From assembly GCA_029781035.1 (NCBI GenBank), contig JAKOXK010000096.1, forward strand, positions 1 to 64,000: a DNA stretch of 64,000 nt, written 5' to 3'. The stretch comes from Armatimonadota bacterium (GTDB lineage: Bacteria; Armatimonadota; Fimbriimonadia; Fimbriimonadales; Fimbriimonadaceae). This document shows, in pieces, positions 43,891 to 52,525 of the stretch (position 1 is the stretch's first letter; each line of letters starts with the position of its first letter). The notes beneath the pieces are model-generated. The model was given only the letters and a program-made list of their open reading frames with translations. It made no database searches and had not been told where the DNA came from. A program made the position numbers and the translations under genes.

Positions 43891-44783
43891 GCGGCACGCC
43901 TCCGGAACCTCACCGGCTCGCGCATGGCGATCGTCGAACAGAACAGGCCGTAGGCTGCGCCGGCCGCGCCGAGCACGAACAACGCCTGCTGGACAGGGAA
44001 CGGCTCAAGATGCCCGAACGCGGACAGGTTCTTGACGACCGTGGATCCGACGAACACATAGACGGACCACAGTACGAGCGCGGCCAACACACCACCGACT
44101 GCGCCCTGAACGATGCCCTCCAGCAACATCGGTGCCCAGATCATGGGTTTGGTCGCGCCGACCAATTGCATGATGCGGATCTCACGACGTCGCGCCACGA
44201 TCGTCATCCGGATGGCGTTGTAGATGAGAACCCCGCTGGTCAGCAACATGAGACCGCCTAGTGTCAGGCCCAGCCACTTGATCGTCCTCATGCTGTCGAC
44301 AAGGAAGTTCTGTTCGACAGCCGGGTACTGGACCCCACCCGGTTCAACGGACGGGAGCGACCGAATCTGGGATGCGACGGGTTCGAACTGCTTCACATCC
44401 GTGACCCGAACGACGTAAGCGTTCGGAAGCGGGTTATCGATGTCCAGCCCCTTAATGTCGATGTTCGGGTTCTGCTTCATGAACTCCTTGAGCCCCTCGT
44501 CCTTAGGCACGAACCGCACAGTACTGACCCCCTGGATACGCCTCAGGTCGCTACCAAGGGATTTGGCACCCGCCTCCCCGACACTGTCCTTGACGAAGAC
44601 CTTCATCTCGACACGGTCTCCCAAGCCTGCGACAAAGCTCGATAGGCCGAAGTAGACAAAGGCGAGCCCACCCAGAAGAAAGAGCGCCATTGCCGATGTC
44701 GTGACGGCAGCGAAAGACATCCACGTGTTCCGCCGCAGAGAGACCAGGGCCTCGCCGATCAGGAATTCGATCCTGTCAAGCAT
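43887..44783 (-). CDS. ftsX: Cell-division membrane protein FtsX
   Basis: 298-residue permease-like subunit of FtsEX with the classical topology: a first membrane helix (about 22-45), a large extracytoplasmic loop, and three helices at about 170-193, 219-245 and 265-290. Typical segments are LGDRVEMKVFVKDSV, IRSLPSVEPGGVQY and RREIRIMQLVGAT. It overlaps ftsE by eight bases. It transmits ATP hydrolysis by FtsE to the peptidase in the same operon. Confidence 0.95.
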   Translation of the reverse strand: MLDRIEFLIGEALVSLRRNTWMSFAAVTTSAMALFLLGGLAFVYFGLSSFVAGLGDRVEMKVFVKDSVGEAGAKSLGSDLRRIQGVSTVRFVPKDEGLKEFMKQNPNIDIKGLDIDNPLPNAYVVRVTDVKQFEPVASQIRSLPSVEPGGVQYPAVEQNFLVDSMRTIKWLGLTLGGLMLLTSGVLIYNAIRMTIVARRREIRIMQLVGATKPMIWAPMLLEGIVQGAVGGVLAALVLWSVYVFVGSTVVKNLSAFGHLEPFPVQQALFVLGAAGAAYGLFCSTIAMREPVRFRRRAA

Positions 44784-45546
44784 CGACCGTCTCCATTACG
44801 ACGATCTGAGCTGACGGCTCGATCCCTCGGCTATCGTTCGACGGCTCGTCCCGGCAATCGTCGCTGCATATGCGACCTTGATCAAGGCGGACAACGCGTT
44901 GGCTAAAGCGTTCGACGATCGGCATGTCGTGGCTGGCGACCAAGATCGTGGTTCCCCTCACGTTGAGTTGAACCAGCAACTCCATGATCTCGACACTCTG
45001 ATCCGGATCGAGGTTTCCGGTCGGCTCGTCGGCCAGAAGGAGGGGTGGATTGTTAATGAGGGCCCGGCCGATCGCGACCCGCTGCTGCTCGCCACCACTG
45101 AGTTCTCGGGGAAACGCGTCTGCACGCTTGAGGACGTTCACCCGCTCCAGGATCTCGGGCACCAGCCTCCGTACTTCTCGCCGGGTGTGCCCACAGGCCC
45201 TCATGGCGTACGAAAGGTTCTCCCAGACTCGCTTGTTCGGCAGAAGTCCGAAATCCTGCGGAACGATTCCCATTTGTCGCCGCAACAGGGGAACATCCCG
45301 AGACGGGATTCGGCCCAGATCCCGGCCGGCGAGCTTCACGGTGCCAGCGGTGTGCCAAACCTCACGGGTCAAGCACTTGAGCAGCGTGCTCTTGCCCGAG
45401 CCGGTCGGCCCACACAGGAACAGGAACTCACCCTTGTCAACCTTCAGGGAAACTCCGCGCAGACCTGAGACCAGGTCGTTATAGGCAACCTCTACATCGT
45501 GGAACTCGATGTACGGGGTATCGCCCTCGGTGGCCGGGGGCCGCAT
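44776..45546 (-). CDS. ftsE: Cell-division ATP-binding protein FtsE
   Basis: ABC ATPase of 256 residues from ATG 45546 ([15 protein letters not shown]); a longer frame to 45666 is out of family. Walker A GPTGSGKS (46-53), signature LSGGEQQR (149-156), Walker [13 protein letters not shown] (169-180) and the switch His in ASHD are present. The C-terminal tail of about 30 residues is longer than in E. coli. First gene of the FtsEX-peptidase operon. Confidence 0.95.
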   Translation of the reverse strand: MRPPATEGDTPYIEFHDVEVAYNDLVSGLRGVSLKVDKGEFLFLCGPTGSGKSTLLKCLTREVWHTAGTVKLAGRDLGRIPSRDVPLLRRQMGIVPQDFGLLPNKRVWENLSYAMRACGHTRREVRRLVPEILERVNVLKRADAFPRELSGGEQQRVAIGRALINNPPLLLADEPTGNLDPDQSVEIMELLVQLNVRGTTILVASHDMPIVERFSQRVVRLDQGRICSDDCRDEPSNDSRGIEPSAQIVVMETVDA

Positions 45547-45658
45547 GGCTGAATATGGTACCTGGAGGTACTGGCGCAGAGTTCCTCTGCCCAGGATGAG
45601 TGACCGCAAGACCCGTTTCGGCCGCCTGTCACGCCACGAGCTAGGTATCACCGTGGCC

Positions 45659-46087
45659 ATGAGCACGATGACCGAAGAGCGCTTGCGCGTCCGCTATGGC
45701 GACACCGACATGATGGGCCATGCGTACTACGCGAACTACCTGTATTGGTTCGAGCAGGCCCGGGGAGCATGGTGCCGTGATCGTGGCTTCACATACAAGG
45801 GATTGGAGGAGATGGGCTACAAACTACCGGTCGTGGAGGTTTGGGCCCGTTACAAAGGCGAAGTCAAGTATGACGACTGGATCGTCGTCCGGGTTTGGCT
45901 GGCCGAACGGAAGCGTGCCGCGATTCAGTTCCGGTACGAAGTCGTGAACGAGTCGCTGGGCAAGGTCGTGACCGAGGGGTACACGTGGCACGTGTTCGTC
46001 GGTGAGGAGATGAAGCCCGTAACGATCTCCGATGCGGTCAAGTCGATGTTAGACCGCGAACCCTCAGACTGGGAACGGCTTCCCTAG
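45659..46087 (+). CDS. Acyl-CoA thioesterase, 4HBT (YbgC) family
   Basis: 142-residue hotdog-fold thioesterase from ATG 45659 (MSTMTEERLRVRYGDTDMMGHAYYANYL). The catalytic D17 is in GDTDMMGH, the family's typical signature. The open frame starts at 45509, but ATG 45659 is a better fit (GTG 45653 and ATG 45668 are also possible). Divergent from ftsE and converging with the DapA-like gene with four overlapping bases. The acyl substrate is unknown. Confidence 0.88.
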   Translation: MSTMTEERLRVRYGDTDMMGHAYYANYLYWFEQARGAWCRDRGFTYKGLEEMGYKLPVVEVWARYKGEVKYDDWIVVRVWLAERKRAAIQFRYEVVNESLGKVVTEGYTWHVFVGEEMKPVTISDAVKSMLDREPSDWERLP

Positions 46088-47004
46088 ACCGCAAGTGAAG
46101 ACCGATCCAATCCCAGACTGCCTGGCCGGATTCCCAACTTCTCCTTCAACATGGCCAGTAAGCCCGAGGGATCGACGGCAGTCAAGGGGAGGCGAGGCTC
46201 CCCGTTGTCGATGACACCCAGGGCATGCAGCGCCGCTTTGTTGGAAACCGGCTGCGGCGACTTCCTGATGGCTTCGATGACGGGCACAAGTATCTGGAAA
46301 CGCGTCGTCGCGTCCTTATCGCTTTCAGCCCATTCATGGACGATTTGGGCGAGCCACCGGGGAACCAAGTTGGCGGCTCCGCTGATGGAACCCGACCATC
46401 CGGATTGGAGCGCCTCGAGGAGCAGAGTCTCGTCTCCGACATAGAGACGATGGTCCTCACCGAGGACGGCCCGATAGTCAGCCAGGTTGCTTCGATCGCC
46501 ACTGCTGTCTTTGACGCCAGCCAATCGCGAGTGGCTCGCCAACTTGCCGATGAACTCAGCAGACAGAGTAAGCCCAGTCATACGGGGGAAGTTGTAAGCG
46601 ATGACGGGCAGTGGACTCGAGTTCAGGACAGCGTTGAACCAGCCTAAGAGCCCATCCTCTGAAACGGTTCGAAAATAGCCGGGTGGCATCACGAGAACGG
46701 CGTCAGCTCCTTCCTTGTGCGCCTGCGTACAGAGCCACCGTGCCTCGTCCAAACTTGGCGTTGCGATCCCAAGAATAATCTGAAGACCGCCCCGGCAGGC
46801 CATAGCTGACCGCACCAGGTCACGCTTCTCGTAAGCAGAGAGCGAGGGCCCCTCGCCGTTTGTCCCGGCCAAGACGACTCCTCGACAGCCGGCTGACTCG
46901 AAATAGGCCATCAGCTTGGCGAGAGAGGCAGCATCGGGTTTCCCGCTCCGGTCAAATGGCGTGACGGAGGCTGGGTAGACGCCCTTGGACAGTGGCACGC
47001 TCAC
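46084..47004 (-). CDS. DapA/NanA-family aldolase
   Basis: 306-residue class I aldolase of the dihydrodipicolinate synthase family. The Schiff-base Lys is K165 (LAGVKDSSGD) and the Tyr is Y137 (IAYNFP). The diagnostic loop reads AGTNGEGPSLS (T48, N49), where true DapA has GTTGE-S. So the family is clear, but lysine-pathway DapA is uncertain; 2-keto-acid or sugar-acid aldolases are alternatives. The start is GTG, directly downstream of a palindromic -10-like element. Confidence 0.85.
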   Translation of the reverse strand: MSVPLSKGVYPASVTPFDRSGKPDAASLAKLMAYFESAGCRGVVLAGTNGEGPSLSAYEKRDLVRSAMACRGGLQIILGIATPSLDEARWLCTQAHKEGADAVLVMPPGYFRTVSEDGLLGWFNAVLNSSPLPVIAYNFPRMTGLTLSAEFIGKLASHSRLAGVKDSSGDRSNLADYRAVLGEDHRLYVGDETLLLEALQSGWSGSISGAANLVPRWLAQIVHEWAESDKDATTRFQILVPVIEAIRKSPQPVSNKAALHALGVIDNGEPRLPLTAVDPSGLLAMLKEKLGIRPGSLGLDRSSLAV

Positions 47005-47010
47005 GATGGA

Positions 47011-47022
47011 GCATTATAATGC
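47011..47022. promoter_or_regulatory. Palindromic bidirectional -10 element
   Basis: GCATTATAATGC is a perfect 12-base palindrome containing TATAAT on both strands (47015-47020 on plus, 47013-47018 on minus). It lies between the divergent DapA-like and CorC-like genes and could serve as the -10 of both. Neither strand shows a good -35 at 17 bases. Confidence 0.4.
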
Positions 47023-47027
47023 GGTGA

Positions 47028-47109
47028 GTCCTCAGCACCGCGGAACGCGGCCGTCACCGAGCGAGCCACTTTCCTGCTGGGCTGAATCGTTCGCGGTGGT
47101 TCTGAGGAC
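47028..47109 (+). ncRNA. Structured leader RNA (candidate riboswitch) before the CorC-like gene
   Basis: GTCCTCAG (47028-47035) pairs with CTGAGGAC (47102-47109), and CACCGCG (47036-47042) with CGCGGTG (47092-47098). That gives a 15-bp stem with a three-base bulge (47099-47101), enclosing a 49-base loop with further pairing potential (AGCC 47064-67 / GGCT 47080-83). The 3' strand can alternatively form GTTCT-GAGGAC-AGAAC (47099-47114), mutually exclusive with the outer stem. That hairpin ends near ACAGG, nine bases before ATG 47125. No known riboswitch class is recognised. Confidence 0.5.
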
Positions 47110-47124
47110 AGAACAGGTCGCAGC

Positions 47125-48438
47125 ATGGATCCAGACAGTTTAAGGACGCTCCTTCTGAGTCTGATCTTGCTCGCCTGCAGCGCGTTTTTTGTCGCAGCTG
47201 AGTACGGGCTCGTCGGAGCGCGTCGAGCCCGCGTCGAAACCCTGGCCAGGAAGGGTAACCGGAACGCTCAGTTGCTCATGCGAGCCTTTGGCGACATATC
47301 GACCTATGTGGCCTGCATTCAGAATGGAATCACCCTCTGCGGCATTGCGCTGGGCTCCGTCACTGAACCCACGATCACCGGGCACATAGAAGGGACTCTC
47401 GGCTTTCTGCCGCCCTCGGTCGTCCGTTTCATCTCCATCATCATTGTCACTTTGCCCCTCGTCGCACTCGGTGAGCTCGCTCCCAAGTACGTGACCCTGA
47501 AACACCCCGAGCGTGTAGCGCTGGCCGCGATCCAGCCTCTGCGCTGGATGACGCTCGTCCTGTACCCGCTTGTCTGGCTGACCCGCAAAGCAGGCGAGTT
47601 GGCGGTCAGGCCGTTCGGGATCCAACCCGGAACTGACTCGGGAATGGAGACGTCGCGGGAAGAACTCGCGATCATGATTCAGGCGAGTCAGGAAGAGGGC
47701 CATTTTGAAGAATCGCAAGCGACGATGATTAGTAAAGCCCTCAAGCTCGACAAGTTGGATGCATCAGATGTCATGATCCACCGCCTTGACATCAAGTGGG
47801 TAGAGAAGGACACCGACCGAGAGGGTTTGGACAAAGCACTCAAAACCATCCCCCATTCGCGTATTCCCGTCTGCTCCGGGGACATCGACGATCTCGTCGG
47901 TGTCGTTTATTGGCAGGACATCCTCCGGTCGTGGGACAAGCCTGGCTTCCAATTGGAAACCGTCATCCGACCTGCAGTGTCTGTCCCCGAAAACCTGACG
48001 CTGGACCGAGTCATCCAACGGATGCGGGAAGCAAAGACGCAGATCCTGATCGTGCGCGACGAGTATGGAGGCACCGCTGGACTCCTGACCCTCGAGGACG
48101 TGGTAGAAGAGGTCTTCGGCGAACTGGAAGATTCACTCGAGAGCGAGCGTCCGCCGATCGAACGGGCGAGTCCCCTCCGGGTCACGGCACGGGCTGACGT
48201 CCGCTATGACGAGCTGATTGAGTTCCTTGAGATCGAACCTCAGGAAGAGGGTTACACGACTGAAACCCTCGCCGAGATTCTGATCAATTCACTGGGCCGG
48301 GTTCCCAAGATGGGAGACGCCATCGAGATCCCGATCGGCACACTTAGGGTCGAGAACATGGCTCGTCGTCGTATCACCCGGATCGTCGTCCTGCTGAAAC
48401 CGAAGGCCTCCGAGCCCTTGCAGGATCGGAGTGGCTGA
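47125..48438 (+). CDS. CorC/CNNM-family transporter (DUF21, CBS pair, CorC_HlyC)
   Basis: 437-residue membrane protein of the hemolysin-C/CNNM family. Three to four membrane helices of the DUF21 domain occupy about 5-150 (LSLILLACSAFFVAAEYGLVGARRARVE; TEPTITGHIEG; LAPKYVTLKHPERV). CBS domains follow (about 190-335; DASDVMIHRLDIKWVEKDTD, RIPVCSGDIDDLVGVVYWQD, AKTQILIVRDEYGGTAGLLTLEDVVEEVFGEL). A C-terminal CorC_HlyC domain ends the protein. Relatives move magnesium or sodium. The structured leader upstream suggests ion-dependent control. Confidence 0.92.
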   Translation: MDPDSLRTLLLSLILLACSAFFVAAEYGLVGARRARVETLARKGNRNAQLLMRAFGDISTYVACIQNGITLCGIALGSVTEPTITGHIEGTLGFLPPSVVRFISIIIVTLPLVALGELAPKYVTLKHPERVALAAIQPLRWMTLVLYPLVWLTRKAGELAVRPFGIQPGTDSGMETSREELAIMIQASQEEGHFEESQATMISKALKLDKLDASDVMIHRLDIKWVEKDTDREGLDKALKTIPHSRIPVCSGDIDDLVGVVYWQDILRSWDKPGFQLETVIRPAVSVPENLTLDRVIQRMREAKTQILIVRDEYGGTAGLLTLEDVVEEVFGELEDSLESERPPIERASPLRVTARADVRYDELIEFLEIEPQEEGYTTETLAEILINSLGRVPKMGDAIEIPIGTLRVENMARRRITRIVVLLKPKASEPLQDRSG

Positions 48439-48498
48439 GGCCGGCCGGAACCATCGCGAGTCCGAGAACCTCTCCTAAGGCTAAACTGCGTTGACTCG

Positions 48499-48975
48499 AT
48501 GCGAACGGCGATCTATCCGGGCTCGTTTGACCCGCCGACTTACGGGCACCTTGACATCATTGAACGGGCGGCCGGTCAGTTTGAACGGTTGGTCGTCGCG
48601 ATCGGCGTCAACACGTCTAAGAACCCCTTTCTGCCAGTGGAAGACCGGTGCAGTCTTCTGACCGAGTGCACGGGCCATCTCGCCAATGTCGAGGTCATGA
48701 CCTTTCACGGACTGCTGGTCGACTTTGCCCGGAGCCTCGACTGCCGTGTCCTCGTTCGTGGCCTGCGGGCGGTCAGCGATTTTGAGTACGAGTTCCGTGT
48801 GACGATGGCGAACCGCCGGATGGCTCCCGACATTGAAACGCTGTTCCTGATCACGAGGGACGAGTACTCCTTCTTGGCGAGTTCGGTCGTGCGTGAGGTT
48901 TCCCGGCTTGGGGGCGACCCATCACCGTTTGTTCCGCCATCGGTTGCCCAGAAGATAGCTGAGCGACTCAAATAA
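48499..48975 (+). CDS. coaD: Phosphopantetheine adenylyltransferase
   Basis: Penultimate step of coenzyme A synthesis. 158 residues with the nucleotidyltransferase motif GSFDPPTYGHLDII (T-x-GH), VRGLRAVSDFEYEFRV, and the C-terminal FLASSVVREVSRLGGD corresponding to ISSTxVRE. Length and motif order are standard. It stands 60 bases after the CorC-like gene. Confidence 0.97.
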   Translation: MRTAIYPGSFDPPTYGHLDIIERAAGQFERLVVAIGVNTSKNPFLPVEDRCSLLTECTGHLANVEVMTFHGLLVDFARSLDCRVLVRGLRAVSDFEYEFRVTMANRRMAPDIETLFLITRDEYSFLASSVVREVSRLGGDPSPFVPPSVAQKIAERLK

Positions 48976-48979
48976 GAGG

Positions 48980-49504
48980 TCAGGCTTGGCTGTCGAGGGA
49001 CGAACCGACGATCGGAGTATGGTCCGCCATCGCTCGGAGCCGCAAAGCGTCGAGGACTTCAACAGCGCGACTGACTTGCTCCTCTGTCGCGACAGGCGTT
49101 GACTGGAAAGCTTCCACCACCTCGATGGCAAGACCGGAAGTCCGTAGTCTCAGGGCAAGAGCCTGTTGCCCTGAGCCGGTCTTGTAAGCTTCCAAGGCCC
49201 TCGAGGTTGGCCCAGACGCAACGGGTCGGTTCGAACTCATTTCCTCGACCATCTTGGCCGCCGTCTTCATCAGACGGTCGTTCGCGATGGCAGGCTGGGA
49301 GCCCGACGAATTCCTCTTAAGTCCACTCACCACGTTGTCGATCAAGTCCGCTAGCCGATAGAGGGGTTCGACTTGGCTCACTGGAGTGGCTTGTGCCATG
49401 GGCGAACTGGAAGAAGCGCCCCCCTGGGACTGTGCTCCAGTGGCTGGCACGCCGAGGGGGGTCGCAGGGCTTGTTTGCGGTTTGATAGCGTCGATACGGG
49501 CCAA
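48980..49504 (-). CDS. Hypothetical 174-residue protein
   Basis: TTG-started protein with a low-complexity Ser/Pro/Gln/Ala-rich N-terminal third (TSPATPLGVPATGAQSQG) and a helical remainder (VSQVEPLYRLADLIDNVVSG, RLMKTAAKMVEEMSS, AIEVVEAFQSTPVATEEQVSRAVEVLDALR). No signal peptide, membrane helix or known motif. It converges with coaD (four bases between stops). No family recognised. Confidence 0.6.
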   Translation of the reverse strand: MARIDAIKPQTSPATPLGVPATGAQSQGGASSSSPMAQATPVSQVEPLYRLADLIDNVVSGLKRNSSGSQPAIANDRLMKTAAKMVEEMSSNRPVASGPTSRALEAYKTGSGQQALALRLRTSGLAIEVVEAFQSTPVATEEQVSRAVEVLDALRLRAMADHTPIVGSSLDSQA

Positions 49505-49604
49505 TTGAGGCTAACCCTACTTTAGTAACGGCAAATGACTGAACTTCCGCACTCGCAAAAGCAAGGGATGAATACGCAAACCTGAACAATTCGGGGATAT
49601 GCTG

Positions 49605-50717
49605 TTACTTGAGGCTAGGGTCGTTGCTCGGGTAACTCCCCAAAATGGTCGTTTCGAGGGCGAATCCTCGGATCGCATCGATGGCTTGGCCGACGTTCGC
49701 GTCGGTCCGGTGGCCGGCACAGTCCACGTAGAAGAGATACTCGAACGAAGCTCGCTGCGCAGGCCTCGACTCGATCATGAGGAGGTTGACTTGGTTCTCG
49801 TAGAAGGCGCCAAGCACCCGGTATAGCTCGCCGGGCCTGTTCCTCAGATTGAACATGAGGGTCGTTTTGTCGGATCCGGTCCTCGCTGGTTCGTTGAACC
49901 CGAGGACGACAAAGCGGGTGCGATTCCCAGGGTCGTCTTCCAGGTGGTCGGCCAGAGGGGTCATTCCCATGAGTTCGACTGTCATTGTGTTGACGATCGC
50001 AGCCCCCTTCTTGTCAGCCAAAGCCATCTCCGCAGCCCTGACGGTGGGGGCCACGCTGACCACCTCTGCTGTTGGCAAGTTGGCCCGCAGCCAGTCCTTG
50101 CACTGTGCTGCCGGCTGAGGGCCAGCGTACACCCTGTCGATCTGGTCGAGTCCTGCTCCGCCCGAGGCGAGACAGTGGTGGACGGTCAGGAACGTCTCGT
50201 CGCAGATCTTGATGTTCGTCTGGGGAAACATGTCCAGCGTTTCAGGAACCACGCCTGCCGAGGAATTCTCGATCGGAACAATGCCGTAGTCGGACCTGCC
50301 CTGATCCACAGCCCTGAAAACTTCGTGGATGGACTCCGCAGGACTGAGCTGCGTCGACCGGCCGAACGTCTGGACTGCCGCGATATGGGAGAAAGTCCCA
50401 GGGGGGCCCCAGTAGGACACGGTCATCGGTTTCTCGGCCGCCCGGGCGGCACTGATGACTTCTCGGAAGATCGCCTTGACATGCTCTGGCCTAAGAGGGC
50501 CGGAATCGAGACCTGCCAACCTTTGGAATATTTGGTGTTCCCTCTCGGGAGTGAAGAAAGGTTTGTTCTGGTCGCCCTTCAGCGATCCGATGTCGCGCGC
50601 GAGTTGAGCCCGCTTGACAAGGAGGCGGACGAGTTCGGTGTCCAGTTCATCGATCAGCTGGCGCACCTGCTCGACCGAACGATCTTTCCGAGGGCCTTCC
50701 ACAGAAAGATTATGCAA
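49605..50717 (-). CDS. pheA: Chorismate mutase-prephenate dehydratase (P-protein)
   Basis: 370-residue bifunctional enzyme of phenylalanine synthesis. An AroQ-type chorismate mutase (about 15-95; VRQLIDELDTELVRLLVKRAQLA) precedes the prephenate dehydratase (about 98-280; YWGPPGTFSHIAAVQTFG, YGIVPIENSSAGVV, NRTRFVVLG) and an ACT domain (about 285-365) with LYRVLGAFYENQVNLLMIESRP for phenylalanine feedback. The start codon is uncertain (TTG 50717 has no clear ribosome-binding site). Divergent from cdaA by 30 bases. Confidence 0.95.
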   Translation of the reverse strand: MHNLSVEGPRKDRSVEQVRQLIDELDTELVRLLVKRAQLARDIGSLKGDQNKPFFTPEREHQIFQRLAGLDSGPLRPEHVKAIFREVISAARAAEKPMTVSYWGPPGTFSHIAAVQTFGRSTQLSPAESIHEVFRAVDQGRSDYGIVPIENSSAGVVPETLDMFPQTNIKICDETFLTVHHCLASGGAGLDQIDRVYAGPQPAAQCKDWLRANLPTAEVVSVAPTVRAAEMALADKKGAAIVNTMTVELMGMTPLADHLEDDPGNRTRFVVLGFNEPARTGSDKTTLMFNLRNRPGELYRVLGAFYENQVNLLMIESRPAQRASFEYLFYVDCAGHRTDANVGQAIDAIRGFALETTILGSYPSNDPSLK

Positions 50718-50747
50718 GCTTGAGACGGGTTAGAATAGAGCGAGCAG

Positions 50748-51590
50748 TTGAACGATTCTGCCCAGCGATTGAGTGACCTGTTGGTGCCTGGCCGACAGGC
50801 TTTAGTGACGGTCATCGACATCCTGTTGGTGACCTACCTCATATTCAGACTGTTGAAGCTGATCCGCGGTACCCGCGCTTGGCGGGTTGTTGGTGGCGTC
50901 ACGGTCCTGATCGCTGCGTTCATCTTGAGCGATTTCTTTGGACTTCGGACTCTTCACTGGATCCTGCAGGAAGCGACGACTCTAGCCCCCGTCGCATTGG
51001 CCATTTTGTTCCTGCCGGAACTCAGGCAAGCGATGGAGGGGTTTGCCCGTCTCGGGTTGTGGCCAGACCGGTTCATGACGGAGAAGGACGCATTAGGCGG
51101 AGACGCCCTGGAGGAGATCGTGGCGGCGTCGGCCGAGATGGCCGAGCTCAGGACGGGTGCCCTGATCGTGATCGAGCGCGTCAGTCAGCTCGACGACATT
51201 GTTGAAAATGGGATTCCTGTGCACGCACAAGTGACGGCGGCCCTGCTGTGCGCAATCTTTAACGATGGGAGCCCCTTGCACGATGGGGCGGTCATTATCC
51301 GGCGCGGCCAGATCCTCGCTGCGGCCTGTCGGCTGCCTTTGAGTGACAATCGAGAGATCGATTCGCACTTCCACATGCGGCACCGAGCCGGCATCGGCGT
51401 GTCCGAGCAGTCGGACTGTGTCGCCTTGGTCGTCAGCGAGGAGCGGGGGCAGCTTTCAGCCGCCATCGAAGGAAAGGTGACGAAGCTGTCGGGAGTCAAG
51501 GAGCTGCGAGAGTTCCTCTCCAGGGAACTCCGTGGGGGGCTCAGCCAGAAGAGTAGAAGACGGCGTAAAACAGTGGAGCCTCTGCCATGA
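50748..51590 (+). CDS. cdaA: Membrane diadenylate cyclase CdaA
   Basis: Makes the second messenger c-di-AMP from two ATP. Three N-terminal membrane helices (about 18-40, 45-63, 75-92) precede the DisA_N catalytic domain with LHDGAVII (DGA at 179-181) and RHRAGIGVSE (RHR at 211-213). The 280-residue length and arrangement are standard. Start is TTG 50748. ybbR follows with a four-base overlap, the usual cdaA-cdaR pairing. Confidence 0.96.
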   Translation: MNDSAQRLSDLLVPGRQALVTVIDILLVTYLIFRLLKLIRGTRAWRVVGGVTVLIAAFILSDFFGLRTLHWILQEATTLAPVALAILFLPELRQAMEGFARLGLWPDRFMTEKDALGGDALEEIVAASAEMAELRTGALIVIERVSQLDDIVENGIPVHAQVTAALLCAIFNDGSPLHDGAVIIRRGQILAAACRLPLSDNREIDSHFHMRHRAGIGVSEQSDCVALVVSEERGQLSAAIEGKVTKLSGVKELREFLSRELRGGLSQKSRRRRKTVEPLP

Positions 51591-52525
51591 CACGTGAAAA
51601 CCTGTTGATGCTTGGCGCCTCGTTCCTGATCTCTGTGGGCTTGTGGCTCACCGTAACGCCGTCCGTTTCCGAGAACAAGGAGCGTGAGATCGATGTTCGA
51701 CTGGAGATCAAGGGCCTTCCCGACACGTTGACCGTCGTCGGTGAGCCGTTGAGCGTGGGTGTTGTGGCCACGGGATCACTCGAACACCTCGACCAGCTGG
51801 ACAAATCGTCGGTCGTCGCAAACGTGGACCTGTCGAACGCCAAAACGGGAACTCGGAGATACCTCGTGAACGTGCCGGACTCGCCCCGGTCGCGGCTGAC
51901 ATTCCGACCGCGGTACAAGTACGTCCTGTTGGACGTCGAGAAGCTCGCGACGTTACAACAACCGGTCAAGGTCGAGCCGACTGGGGTCATCCCGCACGAT
52001 TTCGTCTTCGACGGAGCCTCTACCCAACCTGAAAAGGTCACGATCACGGGCCCGGCGACGATATTGCCAAGTGTCCACTTGGCGCGCGTCGTGTTGGACC
52101 TGGGCCAAGTGCGACCGGGAACGTCGTTCCTGTTGCCGATCGAAGTGCTGGACGAGTCCAACCGGCCCGTCCAATACATCCACCTTCAACCGTCCGAAGT
52201 GACCGTGACGGCGGCAGTGTCCGCAGCACCAGCATCGAGAAGGTATCCGGTCAATCCGAACTGGACGGGTTCGCCTGCGTTTGGCTATAAGGTCACGTCG
52301 TTCTTGCTCAATCCGCCCCAGATCAGTGTACGGGGCGACAGTGCCACCTTGTCCCGGTTGACAGCCCTTGACACGGAGCCCATTTCCCTCGAAGGCCTCA
52401 AGAGCGACACCGAATTCGACGTCAAAGTCAATCTGCCCCTTGGTGTCCAGTCCACCGACACAGCTCAGGTGCACGTCGTCGTCAAGGTCTCGCCGCAGAG
52501 CACAGGGGAGCGCAGGGGACGTTGA
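51587..52525 (+). CDS. cdaR: YbbR-domain protein (CdaR-like)
   Basis: 312 residues with one N-terminal membrane helix (LLMLGASFLISVGLWLTV) and about three extracytoplasmic YbbR-like beta domains (IDVRLEIKGLPDTLTVVGEP; PEKVTITGPATILPSVH; LLNPPQISVRGDSATLSR). In Firmicutes CdaR regulates CdaA. The gene overlaps both cdaA and the next gene by four bases. The usual following gene, glmM, is replaced here by an acetyltransferase. Confidence 0.9.
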   Translation: MTRENLLMLGASFLISVGLWLTVTPSVSENKEREIDVRLEIKGLPDTLTVVGEPLSVGVVATGSLEHLDQLDKSSVVANVDLSNAKTGTRRYLVNVPDSPRSRLTFRPRYKYVLLDVEKLATLQQPVKVEPTGVIPHDFVFDGASTQPEKVTITGPATILPSVHLARVVLDLGQVRPGTSFLLPIEVLDESNRPVQYIHLQPSEVTVTAAVSAAPASRRYPVNPNWTGSPAFGYKVTSFLLNPPQISVRGDSATLSRLTALDTEPISLEGLKSDTEFDVKVNLPLGVQSTDTAQVHVVVKVSPQSTGERRGR

